Below are positions 30,173 through 39,604 of a stretch of DNA of 64,000 bases, one piece after another (within the stretch, counting starts at the first letter, position 1; each line of letters opens with the position of its first letter). The DNA is from Martinezella dioscoreae. Lineage in GTDB: Bacteria; Pseudomonadota; Alphaproteobacteria; Rhizobiales; Rhizobiaceae. The notes beneath the pieces were generated by a model. It searched no databases. It was not told where the DNA came from and saw only the letters and a list, made by a program, of their open reading frames with translations. The position numbers and the translations under genes were made by a program. The stretch spans positions 868,001 through 932,000 of the forward strand of contig NZ_BLAJ01000001.1 of the NCBI RefSeq assembly GCF_009176305.1. Reading direction: 5' to 3'.

Positions 30173-32669
<2,497 letters not shown>

Positions 32670-32677
32670 TGATGGTC

Positions 32678-32701
32678 GGCGGCGGAATCATATCCGCCGC
32701 C
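32678..32701. terminator. Hairpin between convergent ligA and GNAT genes
   Basis: GGCGGCGGA-ATCATA-TCCGCCGCC is a 9-bp GC-rich stem. No U tract follows on either strand, so it is only a possible weak terminator. Confidence 0.45.
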
Positions 32702-32711
32702 GTGTGATTGC

Positions 32712-33248
32712 TTAGAATCTCAGCCGCGCCATCGTGAACGCATCCACGTATTCGCCATTGCGGAAACCGAAGGCACGTAGACGCCCCTCGGTTTCGAATC
32801 CGAATTTCTCGTAGAGGCCGATCGCCCGCGCATTGTCGACATAGACGGTCAATTCCAGACGCTTGATGGCGAGCCAGTTATCGGCGGTATCGATGAGAGC
32901 GCCCAACAGCGCGGAGCCGACGCCGCAGCCGGTGAAATCGTCGTGCACGCCCATGCCAATGCTAGCGCTGTGAGCCCGCCGGCCGGCAAGGCGGTTCATG
33001 CCGGCATTGCCGACGACCTTTCCGTCCACCTCCGCCACGAGGCGGGTGGCACTGGGGTCGTGCTTGTCCAGCCATCGCTGCGTGTCTTCGACGCTTTGAA
33101 ACGGCAGGCGAAGCGTGCCGGCGCGGAAACCCGGAAGATTGGCGATGATTGCGATTGCCTCGGCATCGGATGGGCGGGTTGCACGGACCGTTACCGGGCC
33201 GACCTTGCCTGATCGTCGTTTGGCGGGTTCTTGCTCTTCGAAAGACAT
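32712..33248 (-). CDS. GNAT N-acetyltransferase, YhhY-like
   Basis: A 178-residue acetyltransferase. The GNAT fold is seen in VTVRATRPSDAEAI at the start, the acetyl-CoA loop GVGSALLGALIDTADNW and the ELTVYVDNARAIGLYEKFGFE block. NGEYVDAFTMARL at the end matches E. coli YhhY, which acetylates some amino acids and peptides. The start at 33248 follows AGGAGAGC; the open frame to 33290 is weaker. The ribosome site lies in a stem-loop, described separately. Convergent with ligA. Confidence 0.85.
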   Translation of the reverse strand: MSFEEQEPAKRRSGKVGPVTVRATRPSDAEAIAIIANLPGFRAGTLRLPFQSVEDTQRWLDKHDPSATRLVAEVDGKVVGNAGMNRLAGRRAHSASIGMGVHDDFTGCGVGSALLGALIDTADNWLAIKRLELTVYVDNARAIGLYEKFGFETEGRLRAFGFRNGEYVDAFTMARLRF

Positions 33249-33250
33249 GG

Positions 33251-33314
33251 GCTCTCCTTGATATTGATGAGGAGAGCAAGGAGGCTTCAACCCTGCTCGC
33301 CTCGGCAGGGTTGA
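33251..33314 (-). promoter_or_regulatory. Structured leader hiding the GNAT ribosome binding site
   Basis: On the minus strand a 10-bp hairpin (33287-33314, stem TCAACCCTGC) is followed by GCTCTCCT (33270-33277) pairing with AGGAGAGC (33251-33258), the Shine-Dalgarno of the GNAT gene. A second upstream segment, CTCCTTG (33277-33283), can instead pair with CAAGGAG (33254-33260). Both would block initiation. Confidence 0.55.
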
Positions 33315-33524
33315 GATGGATCGCGGTCAGCTCAGCGCAACACGGCTTCCACTCGCCCTGCAAGGGGAGAGGTGGTGTGAAGGTGCATCACGATGGTGCG
33401 GTTTGCGATCATGGGCGGATGATCTGACGCGATGCAGACGTTGTCAATCACTCCCTGGATAAATCCCTAGATGAAACCGCGGTCTCCCCGCGGCGCGATG
33501 GGGTTATTTCGCTTCAAATATTAC
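33315..33524. other. Intergenic stretch upstream of the arsR-type gene
   Basis: About 210 bases lying between the GNAT leader and the ArsR promoter. No gene is seen; only a short GC palindrome, CCGCGG-TCTC-CCCGCGG, is noted near 33478-33494. Confidence 0.35.
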
Positions 33525-33554
33525 TTGACAGGCAACCATTTGGTTGCCTATAAA
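33525..33554 (+). promoter_or_regulatory. Sigma70-type promoter with operator in the spacer (arsR)
   Basis: TTGACA (33525-33530) and TATAAA (33549-33554) are separated by 18 bases that are entirely the palindrome GGCAACCATTTGGTTGCC (33531-33548). A bound repressor here would directly block RNA polymerase. Confidence 0.8.
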
Positions 33555-33562
33555 CAAAGAAA

Positions 33563-33580
33563 GGCAACCAAATGGTTTCA
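33563..33580 (+). promoter_or_regulatory. Second ArsR operator copy overlapping the start codon
   Basis: GGCAACCAAATGGTTTCA repeats the upstream palindrome with a degenerate right arm. Its centre lies 32 bp, about three helical turns, from the first, allowing two dimers on one DNA face. It extends to the first base of the arsR ATG. Confidence 0.7.
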
Positions 33581-33909
33581 TGTCCGTGGATGATGATGCA
33601 GTCTTCAAGGCGTTGGCGGATGCCAGCCGGCGGCAATTGCTCGACAGGCTCCATGAGCGCAATGGACAGACTCTGAACGCGCTCTGCGAGGATCTGGACA
33701 TGAGCCGCCAGGCGGTTGCCAAGCATCTTGCCATTCTGGAGGAGGCCAATCTGATCTCCACGGAGAAGCATGGACGCGAGAAGCTGCATTTCATCAACGC
33801 CGTCCCGATCAACGGCATCGCCGAACGCTGGATCAACAAGTTCGAACAGCGGCATCTGAATACGCTTTCGGCCTTGAAAAAGGCGCTGGAAGGCGAGGGT
33901 GGGCCCTGA
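33580..33909 (+). CDS. ArsR-family transcriptional repressor
   Basis: A 109-residue winged-helix regulator. The N-terminal part (VFKALADASRRQLLDRL) and the recognition helix region DMSRQAVAKHLAIL at residues 40-53 are typical of the ArsR group found next to SRPBCC genes. No metal-binding cysteines are seen, so it is unlikely to be a metal sensor. It probably represses itself and the next gene through the palindromes at 33531-33548 and 33563-33580. The start codon is only about 20 bases from the expected transcription start, and no strong ribosome site fits in between. The SRPBCC gene follows 38 bases downstream. Confidence 0.92.
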   Translation: MSVDDDAVFKALADASRRQLLDRLHERNGQTLNALCEDLDMSRQAVAKHLAILEEANLISTEKHGREKLHFINAVPINGIAERWINKFEQRHLNTLSALKKALEGEGGP

Positions 33910-33947
33910 GCTCAAGAAGCAATAAAATTCAAACAAGGAGAAATGGC

Positions 33948-34391
33948 ATGGCTGGAAGCAAATTCGTCTACGTCACCTTCATCCGCACCACGCCGGAAAA
34001 GCTCTGGTCGGCGCTGACCACGCCGGAATTCATCAAGCAATATTGGTTCGATATGGTCCACGACACCGAGTGGAAGGTTGGATCGCCGTGGAAAATGCTC
34101 TTTCCGGATGGCCGGGTTGCCGATGCGGGAGAGATTGCCGAGTTCGATCCGCCTCGGCGGCTCGCGATCAACTGGCGCAATGAGTGGCGTCCGGATCTGA
34201 AGGCCGAAGGCTGGTCGCGCTGCGTGATGGAGCTGGAGCCGTCGGACGGTGTGGTGAAGCTGACCGTTGCCCACACGATCGAGGTTGAAAACTCCAAGTT
34301 TATCGAGGCGGTCTCCGGTGGCTGGCCGAAGATCCTGTCCAACCTCAAGTCGCTGCTGGAAACCGGAACGGTCGCAATCAGCCAGAAGTGA
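33948..34391 (+). CDS. SRPBCC/AHSA1-family protein
   Basis: A 147-residue START/Bet v1-like domain protein of the AHSA1 (Hsp90 activator homology) group: FVYVTFIRTTPEKLWSALTTPEF at the start (in part), W and G positions in WFDMVHDTEWKVGSPW, and a long C-terminal helix ending SLLETG. Such proteins bind hydrophobic ligands in a deep cavity. Pairing with an ArsR regulator is a frequent arrangement. ATG follows AAGGAGAAATGGC. Ligand unknown. Confidence 0.87.
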   Translation: MAGSKFVYVTFIRTTPEKLWSALTTPEFIKQYWFDMVHDTEWKVGSPWKMLFPDGRVADAGEIAEFDPPRRLAINWRNEWRPDLKAEGWSRCVMELEPSDGVVKLTVAHTIEVENSKFIEAVSGGWPKILSNLKSLLETGTVAISQK

Positions 34392-34579
34392 GATGACGCA
34401 CTGCCTGCATGTGTTCGGACGCCGTTGCTTTGGCGGCGGCGTCCATTGTGTGGATCGCCGCAGCATCGATCGCGAAGCGTTGCACGCGGATATAGGCGTC
34501 CCATCTTGCATCGCTCATGGACCATCTTACCTTAGCCATGCCGCTCTTGCTCCCGGCGCCTGTTGTTAGAGGATGATCG

Positions 34580-35074
34580 ATGCGTTCCCCCAAACTCTTT
34601 GCCGCCATTGCCGCGTCATTTCTGGCCGTAACCCCAATTTCCGCTTCCGCCGAAATTGTCGGCAAGGTCGGGGTGGACTGGACGGGCAATGATATTCTGG
34701 TCGATGCCGTGCCGGACCCTGAAGTCTCGGGCATCACTTGCCATGTGACCTATTTCGATCGCAGCGTGATCGACCGGTTGCGCAAGGGCAACTGGTTCGA
34801 AGATCCTTCCAATAATTCCATCGCTTGCCGTCAAACCGGTCCGATCGAGATCGGTGATATCAACCTGTCTCAGAGCGGTGAGGAGGTATTTCGTGCCGGG
34901 CTTTCGCTCATCTGGAAGAAGCTGGTTGTCACCCGCATTTACGATAAGAAGAATGACACGCTCGTCTATCTTATCCATTCGCGCCAGCTGACGGATGGCT
35001 CTGCCAAGATGGCCATTTCGACGATCCCCTTGTTCGGCCAGCAGGTTACGTGGAAGAATGGCAAGCCGAAATAA
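34580..35074 (+). CDS. CreA-family periplasmic protein
   Basis: A 164-residue exported protein. A cleavable signal peptide ends near ASA (residues 22-24), and the mature part aligns with E. coli CreA: EIVGKVGVDW, VDAVPDPEVSGITCHVTYFD, a second cysteine in IACRQTGPIEI, then VVTRIYDKKNDTLVYLIHS and AISTIPLFGQ. The two cysteines could form a disulfide. CreA's function is unknown; here creBCD are absent. It follows the SRPBCC gene by 188 bases and probably has its own promoter. Confidence 0.88.
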   Translation: MRSPKLFAAIAASFLAVTPISASAEIVGKVGVDWTGNDILVDAVPDPEVSGITCHVTYFDRSVIDRLRKGNWFEDPSNNSIACRQTGPIEIGDINLSQSGEEVFRAGLSLIWKKLVVTRIYDKKNDTLVYLIHSRQLTDGSAKMAISTIPLFGQQVTWKNGKPK

Positions 35075-35285
35075 CGGTATCGACGTACCTCAAAAATAAC
35101 CCGTAGAAAGATAATACCAAAAAAAGTCATACTCTTGGGTTGTCGAATTCCTTCTAGTTGCTTTCGGTTTGCACCTTTTTGATGCAATTTCGAAGGCGAA
35201 CAGGGAGGCGACTCTCGCCCCTGTTCACGGCCTGCAAGACCGTGTGATTGGCTACACCCCTGCCAAAACCGGTTGTATAAAAAGC

Positions 35286-35325
35286 GATCGCCCTGGAGCT
35301 TGGCTCCAGGGCGATCTTCTTTGGG
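35286..35325. terminator. Terminator between creA-like and cheW genes
   Basis: GATCGCCCTGGAGC (35286-35299) and its complement (35303-35316) form a 14-bp stem with a 3-base loop. TTCTTT follows on the plus strand, and GCTTTTTAT follows on the minus strand. It ends cheW and probably also the plus-strand unit. Confidence 0.9.
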
Positions 35326-35343
35326 TAAGCTAACTTATTGAAA

Positions 35344-35808
35344 TCAGGCTGCCTGTGCCAACTGATCCGCAATGACCGTATCGAGGTTGAGGAAGCAGAC
35401 CATGGTCTTTTCTAATGCCACGATACCGCGGCAAAAGGCGCGCTGTGCTTCGGGGATGATTTCCGGAGCTGGCTGCAGATCTTCACTTTTGATCGACATC
35501 ATATCCGAGACCTGTTCGACCAGCAGGCCGACCAGCTTGCCGGCAATATCCGTGACGATGATTGCGGAACGCTCCGAAGGTTCCGTCATCTTCATGCCGA
35601 GGCGGCAGGCCATGTCGATGACCGGGATCACGGCGCCGCGCAGGTTGATGAGGCCGAGCACGTAAGGCGGCGTATGCGGCATCGGCGTCACAGGAGCCCA
35701 GCCACGGATTTCGCGGATGGCCATGATGTCGATGCAGAACTCCTGATCGCCAAGGTGAAAGGAGACGATTTCCAGATAGGTGCCCGATTGCTTGATGGCG
35801 TTCGTCAT
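35344..35808 (-). CDS. cheW: CheW-like chemotaxis coupling protein
   Basis: A 154-residue CheW domain: EIVSFHLGDQEFCIDIMAIREI, then VLGLINLRGAVIPVIDMACRLGM and IVTDIAGKLVGLLVEQVSD. CheW couples chemoreceptors to CheA. The ATG at 35808 (MTNAIKQ) is preferred because GGGAAG lies upstream; an ATG at 35832 would add eight residues but has no ribosome site. No receptor or kinase gene is next to it, so it is an orphan copy and may act with an unlinked array. A terminator follows. Confidence 0.9.
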   Translation of the reverse strand: MTNAIKQSGTYLEIVSFHLGDQEFCIDIMAIREIRGWAPVTPMPHTPPYVLGLINLRGAVIPVIDMACRLGMKMTEPSERSAIIVTDIAGKLVGLLVEQVSDMMSIKSEDLQPAPEIIPEAQRAFCRGIVALEKTMVCFLNLDTVIADQLAQAA

Positions 35809-35945
35809 ATTCGAGAACTTCCCGTTTGGCATCGCCGCGCAAGCGACGCTCGCGATTGAAGAGAGAGATCGGCTGGAGCGGCTTGGGCAGCGGCAGCGTC
35901 CGGTGCTTCGGCGAAAGATACGCCTGGCGTTCCGGCGGGCGTCAT
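35805..35945 (-). CDS. Possible 46-residue small protein coupled to cheW
   Basis: A short minus-strand frame, rich in Ala and Pro, starts at an ATG with GAAGGG just upstream and stops in an ATGA overlap with the chosen cheW start. This would be a classic coupling arrangement. There is no recognisable domain, and the frame may be chance in GC-rich DNA. Confidence 0.25.
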   Translation of the reverse strand: MTPAGTPGVSFAEAPDAAAAQAAPADLSLQSRASLARRCQTGSSRI

Positions 35946-36262
35946 GCCCTTCTGGAATAAAGAGGTTTGCCGCGCTTTCGGGCGGCGAGTGAGGTCGAAT
36001 TCGGCCTTTGCTGCAGATGTTGGCGCGGACTGGTTAGGATTGGTTTAACATGAAAACAGATTTTGTTTCTCCGGCCCAAGAAGAGCGGCGAAATGGAGCG
36101 ATCAAGGCTTGGAAAACCCCGGAACCACATACTGCGACGATTTCGGCCTCCTCTGAACATCTTCTTGAATTGCGTCCTCCACTTCGAGCCGTTACATCGG
36201 CTAGCAGGTCGATTGCACCGTGCTTTCGGCGCAATTGTCCGTATCGGTGAGGAATAGCATTC
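35946..36262. other. Divergent intergenic region between cheW and sco1
   Basis: About 317 bases. Two short overlapping plus-strand frames (36050-36250 and 36091-36257) are open but Arg-rich, without a ribosome site or recognisable motif, so neither is called. Promoters for cheW and sco1 are expected here. Confidence 0.4.
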
Positions 36263-36865
36263 ATGAGAAGCGTGCGGATTGCAGTTTGGGTGGCCGTATT
36301 GATCGTGGCCGGACTATTGGGCTGGTTTAGCTTTGGCGGCGGCAAGTCGCCGGAAGTCACGTCATCTGGGCCTTATGGCGTGCCCTTTACCCTCGTTTCG
36401 CAGAGCGGCCAGCCGATCAGCGAGCAGGCGTTCCGCGGCAAGCCGTCAGCTGTTTTCTTCGGCTATACCCATTGCCCCGATGTCTGCCCGACGACGCTGT
36501 TCGAGCTGAATGCCTGGCTGCAGAAAGTGGATCCCGACGGGAGCAAACTCAATGCCTATTTCGTGACTGTTGATCCCGAGCGCGATACGCCCGCCATCAT
36601 GGACCAATATGTCTCCAACGTATCGAAGCGCATCACCGGAATTTCTGGAGACCCCGCCAAGGTGATGGATATGGTCAAGGGCTTCCGTGTCTATGCCAAG
36701 AAAGTGCCGGTCGACGATAAGCAACCGAATGGCGACTATACGATGGATCACACCGCTTCCGTCTTCCTGCTGGATTCGCAGGGCCGCTTTGCCGGAACCA
36801 TCGCTTATGAGGAGGATCCGGACGTGGCGGTGAAGAAGCTGGAGAACCTGGTCAAGAAGGGATAG
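36263..36865 (+). CDS. SCO1/SenC copper chaperone
   Basis: A 200-residue thioredoxin-fold protein anchored by one N-terminal membrane segment (residues 5-22) and facing the periplasm. Copper ligands are C71 and C75 in CPDVC and H163 in MDHTASVFL. SCO proteins deliver copper to the CuA site of cytochrome c oxidase or act as thiol reductants for it. The gene heads a tight unit with the FAD monooxygenase (7 bases) and prmA (20 bases). No oxidase genes are nearby. Confidence 0.93.
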   Translation: MRSVRIAVWVAVLIVAGLLGWFSFGGGKSPEVTSSGPYGVPFTLVSQSGQPISEQAFRGKPSAVFFGYTHCPDVCPTTLFELNAWLQKVDPDGSKLNAYFVTVDPERDTPAIMDQYVSNVSKRITGISGDPAKVMDMVKGFRVYAKKVPVDDKQPNGDYTMDHTASVFLLDSQGRFAGTIAYEEDPDVAVKKLENLVKKG

Positions 36866-36872
36866 GACCTGC

Positions 36873-38021
36873 ATGGGCGAGGGGACTGGTGGACAGGGAA
36901 AATCCAGATCCATCCTGATCGCAGGAGCTGGGCCGGTCGGCCTTGCCGCCGCCCTTGAGCTCGCCAGTCGCGGCTTCTCGCCGCGTATCGTCGATGACGG
37001 CACAGGTCCGACGCCGCTGCAGGAAAGCCGGGCGCTCGGCGTCAACGCCCGCACGCTGACGCTGCTATCTCCTTCCGGTGTTGCGGAGCGCATCATCGCC
37101 GCCGCACAGCCGATCGAGCAGTTTCGGGTCCGCTCGAATAGGAAGATTCTGATCCGGCTAGATACACGAGAGGTGAAAGGTCGCTTCAGCGCTGTTTGTG
37201 CCTTGCCGCAGGGAAGTACGGAGCGTGAGCTGATGGAGGCGCTTTCGGCCTACGGCATCGCGCCTGAATGGCAGACGACAGTGATTGCGGAGGTCATATC
37301 GGACCCTCAAAAGCCGGAGCTCACGCTGCGGAGTGCAGATGGCACGTCGGAAACGGTGCGGCCTGACATATTGATCGGCGCCGACGGCGCCCATTCGGCA
37401 GTGCGCAAGGCATTAGGTGCCGGCTTCCCGGGCGAGGCGCTGGAGGCTTATTTCTATCTTGCCGATTTTCGCTATGCGGAGCCGGTCGACACGCATTTTG
37501 CCGAGATATCGCTCTTCGATCCTGGCATGGTCGGGCGCCTGCCTGTTACGACCGACATCATTCGCTATATCTCGACGCTGGAGGATTTCGAAAGCCGCAT
37601 CGCTCATCCGGCCGCCATTGCCGAAAAGACATGGGCCTCGCAGTTTCGCATCCACTTTCGGCATGTCGAGCCGATGGCCAAGGGCAATGTCTTTCTTGCC
37701 GGCGACGCCGCGCATATCCATTCGCCGGCCGGCGCTCGCGGTATGAATCTCGGCATCGAAGATGCCTGCTGGCTTGCCTGGCTCATTGCGGAAGGCCGCG
37801 AACAGGAGTATTCGGCCTTGAGAGTTCCCGCCGTGAAGCAGGTTTTGAAACAGACCTATGGCTTGACGCGATTGGTGACGATGCAAAGCCCGCTGGCAGT
37901 TGCGGCGCGTAATTTCCTTGCGCCGCTATTGCTGCGCTTTGGCCCGGTCCGCCGGCAATTGCTTTGGGGTGTGGCCGGCTATGACACGCCGAAACCGCCC
38001 TGGATCGACTGGGCTGAATAA
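36873..38021 (+). CDS. FAD-dependent monooxygenase (PHBH/UbiH type)
   Basis: A 382-residue group A flavoprotein monooxygenase. GAGPVG at residues 18-23 binds the FAD ADP part, the DG motif appears as LIGADGAHSAVRKALG, and the GD motif as VFLAGDAAHIHSPAGARGMNLGIEDA. These enzymes hydroxylate aromatic or polyketide-like substrates using NAD(P)H and O2. It lies between sco1 and prmA in one apparent operon; that context does not reveal the substrate. It is shorter than phenol hydroxylases because the C-terminal thioredoxin-like domain is missing. Confidence 0.87.
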   Translation: MGEGTGGQGKSRSILIAGAGPVGLAAALELASRGFSPRIVDDGTGPTPLQESRALGVNARTLTLLSPSGVAERIIAAAQPIEQFRVRSNRKILIRLDTREVKGRFSAVCALPQGSTERELMEALSAYGIAPEWQTTVIAEVISDPQKPELTLRSADGTSETVRPDILIGADGAHSAVRKALGAGFPGEALEAYFYLADFRYAEPVDTHFAEISLFDPGMVGRLPVTTDIIRYISTLEDFESRIAHPAAIAEKTWASQFRIHFRHVEPMAKGNVFLAGDAAHIHSPAGARGMNLGIEDACWLAWLIAEGREQEYSALRVPAVKQVLKQTYGLTRLVTMQSPLAVAARNFLAPLLLRFGPVRRQLLWGVAGYDTPKPPWIDWAE

Positions 38022-38041
38022 GAACGAGAAAGAGCGACGAG

Positions 38042-38920
38042 TTGAGTGAAATCCGCCTTTATGTGACGACGACCGAGAAGAAGGCCGGTCAGGTTCTGGA
38101 CCTGATGACGCCGGTGTTCGAAGACGAAGAATTGCCGATCGCAACGACGGAGATCGATGAAAAGAACGATGTCTGGGAAGCGTCGATCTATCTCTATGCC
38201 GCAGATGAGGATGGGGTCCGCGGACGTTTCGAAGCGCTCCTGAAGCCTGCCTTTGCTGATCTCGTCATTCAAAAGGAAGTGCTTCCCGATATCGATTGGA
38301 TCGCCAAGTCGCTGGAAGGATTGAAGCCGGTGCGTGCAGGCCGTTTCCTCGTGCACGGTTCGCATGATCGCGACAAGGTCGGGCCTAGTGACATCGCCAT
38401 CGAAATCGAAGCCGGGCAGGCCTTCGGCACCGGTCACCATGGGACGACTGCGGGCTGCCTGGAGACGATCGGAAAGGTTGTTGCGAGCCGCCGCGTGCGC
38501 AATGCGCTCGATCTCGGTACGGGCAGCGGGGTGCTGGCGATCGCCGTGCGCAAGCTGCGCAACATTCCGGTTCTGGCAACTGATATCGACCCGATCGCCG
38601 TCCGCGTCGCGAAGGAAAATGTCCGCAGCAACGGCATCGCCTCGGGTGTCACGCTGGAGACGGCGCCGGGATTCCATTCCACGGCCTTTTCCCGCCATGG
38701 GCCGTTCGACCTGATCATCGCCAATATTCTGGCGCGCCCGCTCATCAAGATGGCGCCGCAGCTCGTGGCGCATCTGGCACCGGGCGGTTCGGTCATCCTG
38801 TCGGGTATCCTTGCCGAGCAGCGGTGGAAGGTTCTCGCCGCCTATAACGGCGCCCACCTGCGCCATGTGCGCACGATCTGGCGCAACGGCTGGGTCACCA
38901 TCCATCTCGACCGGCCCTAA
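38042..38920 (+). CDS. prmA: Ribosomal protein L11 methyltransferase
   Basis: A 292-residue PrmA: an N-terminal L11-recognition domain and a C-terminal SAM domain with motif I DLGTGSG at residues 157-163, ATDIDPIAV (motif II) and NILARPLIKMAPQL. AFGTGHHGTT just before motif I is typical. It trimethylates L11 at several positions. The start is TTG at 38042, 20 bases after the FAD monooxygenase stop. No in-frame ATG is near. Confidence 0.93.
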   Translation: MSEIRLYVTTTEKKAGQVLDLMTPVFEDEELPIATTEIDEKNDVWEASIYLYAADEDGVRGRFEALLKPAFADLVIQKEVLPDIDWIAKSLEGLKPVRAGRFLVHGSHDRDKVGPSDIAIEIEAGQAFGTGHHGTTAGCLETIGKVVASRRVRNALDLGTGSGVLAIAVRKLRNIPVLATDIDPIAVRVAKENVRSNGIASGVTLETAPGFHSTAFSRHGPFDLIIANILARPLIKMAPQLVAHLAPGGSVILSGILAEQRWKVLAAYNGAHLRHVRTIWRNGWVTIHLDRP

Positions 38921-38950
38921 GCCGGTCACTTCCCGCATCAACAATCGCAA

Positions 38951-38980
38951 ATAAAAAAGGCGGTGCCGAGGCACCGCCTT
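38951..38980. terminator. Strong terminator, mainly for the minus-strand small RNA
   Basis: AAGGCGGTGCC (38957-38967) and GGCACCGCCTT (38970-38980) make an 11-bp stem with a 2-base gap. On the minus strand it is followed by a T6 run; on the plus strand the U tract is poor. It therefore mainly ends the minus-strand small RNA transcript and may help stop prmA readthrough. Confidence 0.9.
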
Positions 38981-39092
38981 CAGATCGGTTTTCACCGATC
39001 TTGCCCGCGAGCGTGTGGAGGAGGAGTGCTCAAGCGGGCTCTAAGCGTTCTGATCACAATCCGAGAGGGAGGAGGAGAACCGGATTGCGATC
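38951..39092 (-). ncRNA. Candidate small RNA with anti-Shine-Dalgarno loops (cuckoo/alpha-r14-like)
   Basis: Read on the minus strand: hairpin 1 (39092-39081 with 39063-39052, 12-bp stem) has a 17-base loop carrying CUCCUCCUCCC. Hairpin 2 (39039-39034 and 39031-39028 with 39012-39003) has a 15-base loop carrying CUCCUCCUCC. Hairpin 3 (39000-38983) has a GAAA loop, followed by the terminator. Pyrimidine loops complementary to ribosome binding sites define known alphaproteobacterial small RNA families such as NfeR1/alpha-r14 and the CcsR 'cuckoo' RNAs. The 5' end is uncertain; it may be cut from a longer transcript that begins upstream of the small protein gene. Confidence 0.72.
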
Positions 39093-39120
39093 GACTTCGA
39101 ACGCGTAGATCGTAAACTTC

Positions 39121-39261
39121 TTAACGGCGACCGCCGCGGCTGGCGCCGATTGCCTTTGCGGTTTCGACTTCGAGCTGACGAAGCGAGCCGACGGAGTGGC
39201 GTACGGTGCGACGCTCGCCAGCCAGCGCCGGGCTAACATATGCGGAGCGAGAGATAGGCAT
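39121..39261 (-). CDS. Small basic protein (46 residues) upstream of the small RNA
   Basis: A minus-strand frame of 46 residues beginning MPISRSAYVSPALAGERR and ending ASRGGRR, with seven arginines. AAGGA (39271-39275) lies 9 bases before the ATG at 39261; an ATG at 39267 is only 3 bases away. I do not recognise a domain. The placement directly upstream of anti-Shine-Dalgarno hairpins recalls the DUF1127-protein/CcsR arrangement of Rhodobacter, though the sequence is not a clear DUF1127 member. Its high arginine content would suit RNA binding; that is inference. Confidence 0.6.
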   Translation of the reverse strand: MPISRSAYVSPALAGERRTVRHSVGSLRQLEVETAKAIGASRGGRR

Positions 39262-39604
39262 TGTCATAAGTCCTTGGTTTTGAGCTGGTTCTTCGTGAAC
39301 CCGTTTGATGCGGCGGATATAGCGACTCGCCCGCCGACGTGGCAGGGGGGAAGCTTCATGGGAGCTATGCATGATATGCATGTTTCGTGCCGTGAAGTTG
39401 TCATATTCGAACTGGCATGCTCACGAAATGGGCGGATTCGTTAACGGCCGCAGTTGGGATAGACTGCTCTTATGTGGTGAGATGTGCCTGTAATCACGCA
39501 TATCGTCCCAGGGATCGAAAATCACGTCGCACTTCCGATTGTGATGCTCTAACATACTGGCAATATTCAGTTTCACGGAATCTCCACCAGTCTCGGATCA
39601 GCTC
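39262..39604. other. Intergenic region between small-protein gene and aminopeptidase gene
   Basis: About 340 bases with no other gene. On the minus strand a -10-like CTATAT (39317-39322) lies about 50 bases before the small gene. A near-palindrome, ATGCAT-GAT-ATGCAT, lies at 39367-39381, upstream of that -10, and could be an operator. Promoter for the aminopeptidase gene on the plus strand is also expected here. Confidence 0.4.

Noticed and set aside
36050..36257. Short plus-strand frames before sco1
   Set aside because: No ribosome site and no recognisable content; likely chance.
39054..39239. Second minus-strand frame overlapping the small protein gene
   Set aside because: It runs through the hairpin-forming RNA region and lacks a ribosome site.
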